Assembly (NCBI RefSeq): GCF_014195485.1
Contig: NZ_JACIBU010000001.1
Span: 1,736,001 to 1,800,000 of the forward strand
Direction: 5' to 3'
Length of the DNA stretch: 64,000 nucleotides
Source: Modestobacter versicolor
GTDB taxonomy: Bacteria; Actinomycetota; Actinomycetes; Mycobacteriales; Geodermatophilaceae
The notes under the pieces were generated by a model that ran no database searches, was not told the origin of the DNA, and was given only the letters and a program-made list of their open reading frames with translations. Positions 47,242-54,625 of this stretch are shown here, piece by piece. The first letter of the stretch is position 1. Each line of letters opens with the position of its first letter. Position numbers and translations under genes: made by a program.

Positions 47242-48795
47242 ATGCCGTTGCTGCAGGTCGAGCACCTGACGAAGTCCTTCGGGGCCCGTCGCGTCCTGCG
47301 GGACGTCACGTTCTCCCTCGCCGAGGGGGAGGTCGTCGGGCTGGTCGGCACCAACGGGGCGGGCAAGTCGACCCTCGGCGACATCCTGGCCGGTGGCACC
47401 GCCGCCGACGGCGGCACCATGACGCTGCTGGACCACCCGTACGCCCCGCTGTCGGCGCACGACGCCCGCCACCTGGGCGTCGGGGTCGTCGAGCAGCTGG
47501 TCCGCATCGACCCCGGCCTCACCGTCGCCCAGGCCGTCTTCCGCGGGACGGCGCAGGCCGGCCGCCCGCAGGCCGAGCTGCGCCGGCAGGCCCAGGTGCT
47601 GCTGGCCGAGGTCGCCCTGGAGGTCGACCCGGACACCCTGGTCGGCGAGCTCCCGCACTTCGTCCACGGGGTGGTCGAGATCGCCCGCGTGCTCGCCGAG
47701 GACACCCGGCTGGTGGTGCTGGACGAGGTGTCCGCGGCGCTGCTGCCCGTGGAGGTCGAGGGCCTGCACGCCGTCACCGGCCGGCTCAGCCGCCAGGGCC
47801 GGGGCGTCCTCTACATCAGCCACCGGCTGCCGGAGATGCTGGCGGTGGTCGACCGGGTGCTCGTGCTGCGCGACGGCCGGATCGCCCTGGACAGCCCGGC
47901 CGACGCGCTGGACCCGGTCCGGCTCGCCGCCGAGACCGTGGGCGAGCCGGTGGTGTCGCCCGCGCCGCGGAGGTCCCCGGCTGCCCCCGCTGCCCCGGTG
48001 GTCGCGGTGGAGGCCCCGGTCGTGAGCCCCGCGCCGCGGCCGGCACCGGCCGAGGAGGTGGTCCTGGAGGTGCGCAACCTCCGGGTGCCCGGCGCCGTGT
48101 CCGGTGTCGACCTGCTGGTGCGCCGGGGCGAGGTCATCGGGCTGACCGGTCACCGCGGCTCCGGCGTCGGCGAGATCGCCGAGGCCCTGTCCGGCGAGCT
48201 GCCGGCGATCACCGACGAGCTGCTGCTGCACGGCGAGCACCGGTCGCTGGGCTCTCCGGACGACGACGGCACGCTGCGACTGCCCGCCTACCGCCCCGAC
48301 GAGGACGCCTACGGGGTCGACCCCGGCGAGACCATCGCCCGGACGCTCACCCAGGAGCGCTGGGGTGCGCTGACCGACCTGCGCAAGGAGATCGCCACGC
48401 TGCGCGGGGTGATCCGCACCGTCCACCAGATGGACGTCAAGACGCTGAGCATCCGGACCATGTTCGGGGCGCTCTCCGGCGGTGACCAGCACAAGATCGC
48501 GCTGGCCCGGTGGATGGCCACCTCGGCCCGGGACGTCGTCGTGCTGCACGAGCCCACCCGCGGTCTCGACGTCCGGGCCCGCCAGCAGGTGCGCCGGATG
48601 CTGGACGACGCGACCGCGCAGGGGACGTCGGTCGTCGTCGTCTCCGTGGACCCCGACGAGCTCGCCGAGTGCTGCGACCGGGTGGGCATCGTGTCCGACG
48701 GCCGGGTGGCCCGCTGGATCGACACCGACGGGCTGTCGGTGGACGCGCTCCGCGACCGCATCACCGAGGCCACCGCCACCGCCAGCGCGGCCTGA
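47242..48795 (+). CDS. Sugar-type double-ATPase ABC protein, orphan
   Basis: 517 residues, RbsA/MglA-like with two nucleotide-binding domains. NBD1 has a good Walker A (GTNGAGKST) and Walker B (LVVLDEVSAAL), but its signature motif reads LPHFVHGVVEIARVL where LSxGQQQ is expected. NBD2 has a lysine-less Walker A (GHRGSGVGE), normal for this family, and a proper signature LSGGDQHKIALARW. The linker is rich in Ala and Pro. No permease or binding-protein gene lies nearby. ATG 47242 is preceded by GGGGGAGG. It could energise a distant sugar permease or have another role. Confidence 0.82.
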   Translation: MPLLQVEHLTKSFGARRVLRDVTFSLAEGEVVGLVGTNGAGKSTLGDILAGGTAADGGTMTLLDHPYAPLSAHDARHLGVGVVEQLVRIDPGLTVAQAVFRGTAQAGRPQAELRRQAQVLLAEVALEVDPDTLVGELPHFVHGVVEIARVLAEDTRLVVLDEVSAALLPVEVEGLHAVTGRLSRQGRGVLYISHRLPEMLAVVDRVLVLRDGRIALDSPADALDPVRLAAETVGEPVVSPAPRRSPAAPAAPVVAVEAPVVSPAPRPAPAEEVVLEVRNLRVPGAVSGVDLLVRRGEVIGLTGHRGSGVGEIAEALSGELPAITDELLLHGEHRSLGSPDDDGTLRLPAYRPDEDAYGVDPGETIARTLTQERWGALTDLRKEIATLRGVIRTVHQMDVKTLSIRTMFGALSGGDQHKIALARWMATSARDVVVLHEPTRGLDVRARQQVRRMLDDATAQGTSVVVVSVDPDELAECCDRVGIVSDGRVARWIDTDGLSVDALRDRITEATATASAA

Positions 48796-48893
48796 GGACC
48801 GTCGCCGCCCGAGAGCCGGCGCGGCTCCTGCCGGCGACCGCTGTGCCGGCGCCGCCTGTCGGGCGCCGCTCGTGCTGGTGCCGCGTGCGCGGC

Positions 48894-48940
48894 GGTGCCG
48901 ACGCCCTCCCCGACCCCCGTCCGGGAGGGGCGTCGGCACC
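48894..48940. terminator. Bidirectional terminator between ABC and roadblock genes
   Basis: A 13-bp perfect stem (GGTGCCGACGCCC and complement) extended by a C/G-rich inner stem, between two convergent stops. Confidence 0.75.
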
Positions 48941-48959
48941 GATCGCTCGGGGCCTCGGC

Positions 48960-49328
48960 TCAGACGGCCACGCTGGTGGCGACCGCCCGCAGCTTGTGCC
49001 GGGCCAGCGCCAGGTTCGCCGTCACCCGGTTGAGCACCAGGTAGATGAACAGGCCGCTGTTGCCCTGGCCCTTGAGCACGTTGATCAGGTGGTACTGGCC
49101 CTGCAGCGTGATCAGGACGTCCTCGATCTCGTCCTTGAGCTCGAGGTCGGAGATGGTGCGGAGCTTCGCCCGCACCACGTTGGAGTTCCCGGCGGCGGCG
49201 ACGTTGAGGTCGAAGCCGGGGGTGCCGCCGGCGGCGAGGGCCATGCCGCTGTCGATGTCGACGATCGCAGCGCCGCTGGCGCCTTCGATCGCGAGCAGGT
49301 CGGCGATGACTTGGTCGAGTTGTGCCAC
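48960..49328 (-). CDS. Roadblock/LC7 domain protein
   Basis: A 122-residue roadblock protein: QLDQVIADLLAIEGASGAAI, SGMALAAGGTPGFDLNVAAA, then GQYHLINVLKGQGNSGLFIY. Such proteins regulate small Ras-like GTPases (MglB/MfpA-type modules) or polarity. No partner GTPase or kinase gene adjoins it here, which is unusual. GTG 49328 has AGGAG eight bases upstream. The frame is open upstream to an ATG at 49622, which would add a Trp- and Pro-rich leader of 98 residues; I consider that unlikely. Confidence 0.88.
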   Translation of the reverse strand: MAQLDQVIADLLAIEGASGAAIVDIDSGMALAAGGTPGFDLNVAAAGNSNVVRAKLRTISDLELKDEIEDVLITLQGQYHLINVLKGQGNSGLFIYLVLNRVTANLALARHKLRAVATSVAV

Positions 49329-49873
49329 GGGTGGGGCTCCTGTCGTTCTCGGTGGGGGACGCAGCGGGGTGCTGCGCACCGGGTCAGGTGACCCGGGTCG
49401 ACCGGACGGGCCGGACGTCTGGGTGTGCACGGGGCTCCGGGGCGGCGGCAGTGCCGGCCCGGCGTGCGACGCCCCCTCGGCGGTGGCGGGTGGGCCGGTG
49501 GGCGGCTCCGGCCGGGGACCCTCGTCGGGCCCGTCGTCCGGCTGCCGCGCGGGCTCCGCGGAGGAGCTCTGCGGCAACGGGCGCGTCCACCACCACAGCG
49601 ACGCCCACCACCCGGTTGCCATGCCTTGTTCCGCCTTCGCCGAGGGGCTCAGGACCCCAGACAACACGTCCTCGGGAGGCCCAGCAAACCGGTGGGCGTA
49701 CCTGCAGGTGAGCGACCCGCCACGCGCAGCGATCACCCCGGAGCGCCTCCGAGCAGCGGTCCCGGGACCCACCGTGCCCCGCTGCCCGCCGCCCGGCAGC
49801 CGCGCGCGGCTGCACCTCCGGTACCTTCCGCCGAGGGCGTCCGAGCCCACCCGCCGCCTGTGGAGGAGCCGTC
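49329..49873. other. Gap between roadblock and bioY genes
   Basis: 545 bases. The only notable element is an open frame continuous with the roadblock gene (to ATG 49622, Pro/Ser-rich, beginning MATGWWASLWWW). The bioY SD (GGAGGA) is at the right end. I see no biotin operator or riboswitch and no other gene. Confidence 0.5.
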
Positions 49874-50440
49874 GTGAAGACCCGTGACCTCGCGTACGTC
49901 GCCCTCTTCGCCGCGATCGTGGCCGTGCTCGGGCTCATCCCGCCGATCGCCGTCCCGCTGGTGCCGGTGCCGATCACGGCGCAGACCCTCGGCGTGATGC
50001 TCGCCGGCTCGGTGCTCGGCGCCAAGCGCGGCGGCCTGGCGCTGCTGCTCTTCCTGGCGGTGGTCGCCGTGGGCGCCCCGGTGCTCTCCGGCGGGAACGG
50101 CGGGCTCGGGGTCTTCGTCGGCCCGACCGCCGGGTACCTCTACAGCTGGCCGATCGCCGCGTTCGTCATCGGGCTGCTCACCCAGCTGTTCTGGCGGCGC
50201 TTCAACGCCGCCTACTCGTTCCTCGCCAACGTGATCGGCGGCATCGTCGTCGTCTACGCCATCGGCATCCCGTTCACCAGCGTCTACGCCGACGTCTCGC
50301 TGAGCGCGTCGTTCGTCGGGTCGTTCTCCTTCATCCCCGGCGACCTGGTCAAGGCCTTCATCGCCGCGCTGGTGGCCGACGGCGTCCGGCGCTCGTACCC
50401 GGTGATCGAGCTGCCCGCCCGGCAGCCGGCCCACCACTGA
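49874..50440 (+). CDS. bioY: Biotin ECF transporter S component BioY
   Basis: A 188-residue membrane protein with six hydrophobic helices. Hallmarks are VPITAQTLGVMLAGSVLGAK and FVGPTAGYLYSWPIAAFVIG. Binds biotin and delivers it to the ECF module encoded by the next two genes. GTG 49874 has GGAGGA six bases upstream. First gene of bioY-bioM-bioN. Confidence 0.95.
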   Translation: MKTRDLAYVALFAAIVAVLGLIPPIAVPLVPVPITAQTLGVMLAGSVLGAKRGGLALLLFLAVVAVGAPVLSGGNGGLGVFVGPTAGYLYSWPIAAFVIGLLTQLFWRRFNAAYSFLANVIGGIVVVYAIGIPFTSVYADVSLSASFVGSFSFIPGDLVKAFIAALVADGVRRSYPVIELPARQPAHH

Positions 50441-50451
50441 CCCCCTCCGCC

Positions 50452-51192
50452 GTGGCCCGACCGTGGCGGCGGGCCGCACCGGAGCCGGCCGAGGACCCCG
50501 CCGTCCGCCCCCGGTCGGCGCTCGAGCTGGTCGACGTCGGGCACAGCTACGGCGACCGGGTGGTGCTGCGCGACCTGTCGCTGGTGCTCGCCGAGCACCG
50601 GGTCGGGGTGATCGGCGGCAACGGGTCGGGCAAGAGCACCTTCGCCCGGCTGCTGAACGGGCTGGTGGTGCCCACCTCGGGCCGGGTGCTGGTCGACGGC
50701 CTGGACACCGCCACCGACCTGCGCGCGGTGCGGCGCCGGGTCGGGTTCGTCTTCCAGGACCCCGATGCGCAGATCGTGCACCCGACCGTGGCCGAGGACG
50801 TCGCCTTCGGCCTGCAGAACCAGCGCGTGCCGGCGGCCGAGCGTGAGCAGCGGGTGGCCGAGGTGCTCGACCGCTACGGCCTGTCCGGGCACGCCGACCA
50901 CCCGGCGCACCTGCTCTCCGGCGGTCAGAAGCAGCTGCTGGCGATCGCCGGGGTGCTGGTGATGCGGCCGGCCCGGGTCGTGTTCGACGAGCCGACGACC
51001 CTGCTGGACCTGGCCAACCGGCGGCACGTCGCCCGGGTCGTCGAGCAGCTCGACCAGGACGTCGTCATGGTCACCCACGACCTGGACCTGCTGACCGGGT
51101 TCGACCGGGTGCTCGTCGTGGAGGACGGCCGGGTGGTGGCCGACGGGACGCCGGCCGAGACCGTCCCCTGGTACGTGGCGCGGATGACGTGA
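50452..51192 (+). CDS. bioM: Biotin ECF transporter ATPase BioM
   Basis: A 246-residue CbiO/EcfA-type ATPase: Walker A GGNGSGKST, Q-loop FVFQDPDAQI, signature LLSGGQKQLLAIAGVL, Walker B VVFDEPTTLLD and the H-loop VMVTHD. Powers the biotin transporter. Starts 11 bases after bioY and overlaps bioN by GTGA. Confidence 0.94.
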   Translation: MARPWRRAAPEPAEDPAVRPRSALELVDVGHSYGDRVVLRDLSLVLAEHRVGVIGGNGSGKSTFARLLNGLVVPTSGRVLVDGLDTATDLRAVRRRVGFVFQDPDAQIVHPTVAEDVAFGLQNQRVPAAEREQRVAEVLDRYGLSGHADHPAHLLSGGQKQLLAIAGVLVMRPARVVFDEPTTLLDLANRRHVARVVEQLDQDVVMVTHDLDLLTGFDRVLVVEDGRVVADGTPAETVPWYVARMT

Positions 51193-51827
51193 GCGCGCTC
51201 GCCCTGCACTCCCCCGTGGCCGGCCCGCTGCACCGCACGCCGGCCGGCCTGAAGCTGGCGGTCCTGGCCGCGCTCAGCGTGCTGCTGTTCGTGGTGCCCG
51301 AGCTGCCGGTGGCGGGCACCGCGCTGGCGGTGGTCGTCGTCCTGGCGCTGGCCGGGGCACGGCTGACCGCGCGGCAGCTGCTCGCGCAGCTGCGGCCGGT
51401 GTGGCCGTGGCTGGTCGGCCTGCTGGTGTTCCACGTCGTCGTCACCGACCTGGCGACGGGGGCGCTCGCCGTCGTGCGGCTGGCGACCCTGGTGCTGGCC
51501 GCGGCGGTGGTGACCGCGACGAGCAAGGTGGCCGAGCTGGTCGCGGTGATCGAGTGGCTGTGCGCCCCGCTGCGGCTGCTGGGGGTGCGCCCGGCCCGGA
51601 TCGGCCTGGCGGTGGCGATGACGCTGCGGTTCATCCCGGTGGTCGCCGAGCGGGCCGAGCGCATCCGGGAGGCGCAGGCCGCCCGCGGGTCGGCCCGGCC
51701 GGCGTTCCTCATGCTGGTGCCGCTGCTGGTGCAGGTGCTGCAGATGGCGCACACCACCGCCGAGGCGCTGGACGCCCGTGGCGCGGACGACGAGGCCCCA
51801 CCCCGGCCGATCTGGCGGCGGGCGTGA
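51189..51827 (+). CDS. bioN: Biotin ECF transporter T component BioN
   Basis: A 212-residue EcfT-type transmembrane coupling protein with helices near residues 20-75 and 90-115 and the two cytoplasmic coupling motifs Ala-Arg-Gly (AQAARGSARP and ALDARGADD) that contact the ATPases. Start GTG 51189 overlaps the bioM stop; its own stop overlaps the MOSC gene start. Confidence 0.93.
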   Translation: MSALALHSPVAGPLHRTPAGLKLAVLAALSVLLFVVPELPVAGTALAVVVVLALAGARLTARQLLAQLRPVWPWLVGLLVFHVVVTDLATGALAVVRLATLVLAAAVVTATSKVAELVAVIEWLCAPLRLLGVRPARIGLAVAMTLRFIPVVAERAERIREAQAARGSARPAFLMLVPLLVQVLQMAHTTAEALDARGADDEAPPRPIWRRA

Positions 51828-52363
51828 CCGGCCGGGTGCTGGAGGTCTGGACGGCGCCCGCGGCCGCGGCTCCGATGCAGCGCACCTCCTCGGTGGAGGC
51901 GGTCGCCGGTGTGGGGCTGGCGGGCGACCGGTACGCGCTGGGCGGCGGGACGTGGGCGTCCTACCCGCTGCAGGAGAAGCAGGTGACGCTGATCGACGCC
52001 GACGAGGTCGCCGCGGTGGCCGTCGAGGCCGGCGTCCCGCTCACCCCGGGCCTGACCCGGCGCAACGTCGTCACCCGCGGGATCGCGCTGCCCTCGCTGG
52101 TCGGGCAGTACTTCGCGGTCGGCGACGTGCTGCTGTTCGGCACCAAGCGCTGCCCACCGTGCACCCACCTGGAGCGGCTGACCGGCTGGCGGCTGGTCAA
52201 GGCGCTGGCCGCCCGGGGCGGGGTGAACGCTGCGGTGTTCGTCGGTGGCCCGGTGCGCGAGGGCGACGCCGTCCGGCTGGTGCCCGATGCCGAGGCAGCC
52301 GACCGAGGAGCGCCGGTGGGCGCGGACCGGCCGGTGCCGCGGATCGTCGCCCTGCCCGACTGA
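51824..52363 (+). CDS. MOSC domain protein
   Basis: A 179-residue MOSC (molybdenum cofactor sulfurase C-terminal) domain protein: VEAVAGVGLAGDRYALGGG, TPGLTRRNVVTRGI, and the conserved cysteine in GTKRCPPCTHLERLTG. MOSC proteins bind sulfur or molybdenum cofactor via this Cys; here stand-alone, perhaps in detoxification of N-hydroxylated compounds. GTG 51824 overlaps the bioN stop by GTGA, so it belongs to the biotin transporter transcript; a functional link is not obvious. Confidence 0.88.
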   Translation: MTGRVLEVWTAPAAAAPMQRTSSVEAVAGVGLAGDRYALGGGTWASYPLQEKQVTLIDADEVAAVAVEAGVPLTPGLTRRNVVTRGIALPSLVGQYFAVGDVLLFGTKRCPPCTHLERLTGWRLVKALAARGGVNAAVFVGGPVREGDAVRLVPDAEAADRGAPVGADRPVPRIVALPD

Positions 52364-52367
52364 CTCG

Positions 52368-52415
52368 GGCCGGGTCTCGACGCCGGATGCTGGCCGGGTT
52401 TCGGCGCCGAATGCT
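52368..52415. repeat. 24-bp imperfect tandem repeat
   Basis: Two 24-base units (GGCCGGGTYTCGRCGCCGRA followed by TGCT) with three mismatches, filling the gap between the convergent MOSC and thioesterase genes. Confidence 0.85.
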
Positions 52416-52417
52416 GG

Positions 52418-52831
52418 TCAGTCCTCCAGGTACTTGGCGAGGAAGACCTTCTCCTCCGGGGTGAGCCGGCGCGGCCGGTTCAGCGCGAAGTCGACCGGCA
52501 CGAGCAGGGTGCTGCCGGTGACGGCGAGCTGCCCGTGGTCGAACAGCTCGTAGTGGCAGGTGAAGGCCGCGGCCCGCACGTTCGACACCCAGATCTGCAC
52601 CTCGAGCGGCTCGGCGTCGTAGACCACCGAGCGCTTGTAGGCGATCTCGTGCGAGGCCACCACGATGCCGCGCCGCAGCCCGGTCTTCTCGTCGTGGGTC
52701 GGCTGGTCGAAGAAGAGGTCGACGCGGGCCATCTCGAAGTAGCCGAGGAAGGCCACGTTGTTGATGTGCTGGTAGGCGTCCATGTCCGACCAGCGCATCG
52801 GGACCGCCACGGTGTGCCTCACGGCGGTCAC
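52418..52831 (-). CDS. Hot-dog fold acyl-CoA thioesterase (Rv2475c-like)
   Basis: A 137-residue 4HBT/FabZ-like hot-dog protein: MRWSDMDAYQHINNVAFLGY with the catalytic Asp and the downstream His-Asn motif, then RSVVYDAEPLEVQIWVSNVR. Hydrolyses acyl-CoAs of unknown chain. It is the positional counterpart of Rv2475c near ettA. The start could instead be the ATG 11 codons in (MRWSDMDAY). Confidence 0.9.
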   Translation of the reverse strand: MTAVRHTVAVPMRWSDMDAYQHINNVAFLGYFEMARVDLFFDQPTHDEKTGLRRGIVVASHEIAYKRSVVYDAEPLEVQIWVSNVRAAAFTCHYELFDHGQLAVTGSTLLVPVDFALNRPRRLTPEEKVFLAKYLED

Positions 52832-52996
52832 CTTGCCGTACGCCCACCTTGACGGCCCGGCGGGGGCACGTCGCCGGCCCCGTCAACTCCGCGTTACATC
52901 TGGCGCCGGCGGCTGGCGCGCCACCCGGGTGGCCGACTTGCATGGCGGCAGAGCCGCGACGGGACCGTCGTGCGGCCGCTCGAGAGGTCCACCCCC

Positions 52997-53983
52997 ATGA
53001 CCACCTCCTACTCCCTGACCGAGCTCGACCGCGAGGCGCGGATGGGCGCCGCGGGCAGCGAGAGCTCGGCGCGCGAGATCCGGCAGATCAGCCTCGCCGA
53101 CTTCGCCACCCGCCGGGAGCAGATCGCCGACGAGCTGTGGGCAGCCGCCACGGACATCGGCTTCTTCCAGCTGGTCGACCACGGCATCGACGTGGCGCAG
53201 GTCGACCGCGCCTTCGCCCTGGCGCGGGAGTTCTTCGCCCTGCCGGAGGAGGTCAAGGCCCGCTACCCGCTCAAGAAGGGGCTCAACTCCGGTTGGGAGT
53301 CCAAGTCGCAGGTGCGCCCCTCGACCGGCACCCCGGACCAGAAGGAGTCCTGGCAGCTGACCCGGCCGCACATGGCCGGCCTGTGGCCCAGCGAGGAGGA
53401 GGTGGCGGGCTTCCGGCAGACGATCCTGGACTTCGAGGCCCGCTGCTGGCGGCTGGCGATGGACGTGCTGTCCTGCTTCGCGAGCAGGCTCGGCTTCGAC
53501 CGCGACTTCTTCGCCCGGGCGCACGACCCGTCCTCACCCAGCTACCAGAGCACCCTGCGGCTGATCCACTACTTCCCGTTCCCGCCCGAGCTGGTCGGTG
53601 CGCCGGGCATCTGGCGGGCCGGCGCGCACACCGACTTCGACTGCCTCACCCTGCTCTTCCAGCGGGCCGGGCAGGGCGGGCTGCAGGTGCTGCCCGGCGC
53701 CGAGGCCCACGGGCAGGAGTGGACGCCGGTCGAGCCGTCGGACGAGGCGATCACCTGCAACATCGGTGACATGCTCATGCGGTGGAGCGACGACCTGCTG
53801 CCGTCGAACTTCCACCGGGTGAAGGTCCCGGGCGACGGCGACCACCTGGGCGCGCGCTACAGCATCGCGTTCTTCGCCCAGGCGGACAAGGACGCGCTGA
53901 TCGAGTCACCGCGGGGCACCTACGAGCCGATCAGCGCCGGCGAGTACCTGCTGCAGCGGATCCAGGCCAACTTCGCCCGGTGA
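52997..53983 (+). CDS. Isopenicillin N synthase-like 2OG-Fe(II) oxygenase
   Basis: A 328-residue 2-oxoglutarate/iron oxygenase: N-terminal DIOX_N domain (FFQLVDHGIDVAQVDRAFAL), then the double-stranded beta-helix with H211 and D213 in GAHTDFDCLTLLFQ, H273 in SNFHRVKVPG and the 2OG-binding Arg-Ser in ARYSIAFFAQ. The facial triad is intact, so catalysis is likely; substrate unknown. ATG 52997 has GAGAGG nine bases upstream. No biosynthetic cluster adjoins. Followed by a strong hairpin. Confidence 0.92.
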   Translation: MTTSYSLTELDREARMGAAGSESSAREIRQISLADFATRREQIADELWAAATDIGFFQLVDHGIDVAQVDRAFALAREFFALPEEVKARYPLKKGLNSGWESKSQVRPSTGTPDQKESWQLTRPHMAGLWPSEEEVAGFRQTILDFEARCWRLAMDVLSCFASRLGFDRDFFARAHDPSSPSYQSTLRLIHYFPFPPELVGAPGIWRAGAHTDFDCLTLLFQRAGQGGLQVLPGAEAHGQEWTPVEPSDEAITCNIGDMLMRWSDDLLPSNFHRVKVPGDGDHLGARYSIAFFAQADKDALIESPRGTYEPISAGEYLLQRIQANFAR

Positions 53984-53987
53984 ACAG

Positions 53988-54023
53988 CACCGGGTGGCGT
54001 TCCCGCGGGAACGGCACCCGGTG
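53988..54023 (+). terminator. Terminator hairpin after the oxygenase
   Basis: A 17-base stem with one mismatch (CACCGGGTG arms) and a GC centre starts five bases after the stop. Confidence 0.8.
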
Positions 54024-54065
54024 GGCGTGCGCGGTCCCGGTGGGGCGCAGCCCGGAGGCCCGGCC

Positions 54066-54494
54066 GTGACCTGGGAGCCTCGCGCACCGGGCGTGCTCGC
54101 GCTCCCCTCGGGTCGGCTCGTGCGCGGCCGGGGGCGGCGCGCGCCGTTGCCGCCCGGGCCCGAGCCGGAGCTCGGGGTGTACCTGCTGGGCCGCCGGCCC
54201 GAGCCGGTGCCGTGGGAGGAGCGCTGGGTGCGTTGGCCGGACTTCCGCCTGCCCGCCGACCCCGCGGGACTGCGGTCGGTGCTGCTGGAGGTGTGGGAGC
54301 GGTCGGCCGCCGAGCGGGTGGAGCTCGCCTGCGCCGGCGGGACCGGGCGCACCGGCACGGCGCTGGCCTGCCTCGCCGTGCTGGACGGTGTCCCGCCGGC
54401 GCAGGCGGTGGCGTTCGTCCGGGAGCACTACCGGCCGAAGGCGGTCGAGACCCCGGGGCAGCGGAGGTTCGTCAGCCGGTTCGCCCCCCGCTGA
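54066..54494 (+). CDS. Protein-tyrosine phosphatase-like protein
   Basis: A 142-residue cysteine phosphatase fold with the P-loop CAGGTGRTG (C89, R95), matching CX5R. The general-acid Asp may be the one in WPDFRLPADP near residue 60. Dephosphorylates protein or small-molecule phosphates. GTG 54066 (MTWEPRAPGVLALPSG) is preferred to the upstream ATG at 53994, because the latter falls inside the terminator hairpin. Confidence 0.82.
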   Translation: MTWEPRAPGVLALPSGRLVRGRGRRAPLPPGPEPELGVYLLGRRPEPVPWEERWVRWPDFRLPADPAGLRSVLLEVWERSAAERVELACAGGTGRTGTALACLAVLDGVPPAQAVAFVREHYRPKAVETPGQRRFVSRFAPR

Positions 54495-54531
54495 ACGCCG
54501 ACGGCCGGCCGGAGCGCGAACTCCGACCGAC

Positions 54532-54625
54532 GAAGGACCCCTCCGCCCCCCACCGCTCGCAAGCTCGCGGCCGGCCCCTGCGGAGGGGCCGACCGCCTGC
54601 GAGCGGGGGGCAAGGGGGTCCTTCC
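54532..54625 (+). repeat. Dispersed hairpin repeat, copy C (compound)
   Basis: It contains the family core (GAAGGACCCC, CCCCCCACCGCTCGCAAGCT, and the closing arm GCGGAGGGGCC), followed by a second, inverted partial copy ending GGGGGTCCTTCCTC directly at the ettA stop. It probably terminates both convergent transcripts. Confidence 0.75.

Noticed and set aside
47086-48939. 617-codon minus-strand frame opposite the ABC protein
   Set aside because: Same kind of GC-driven shadow; the plus strand has all ABC motifs.
49329-49622. N-terminal extension of the roadblock protein to ATG 49622
   Set aside because: Pro/Ser-rich with no SD, while GTG 49328 has a good SD and gives the normal family length.
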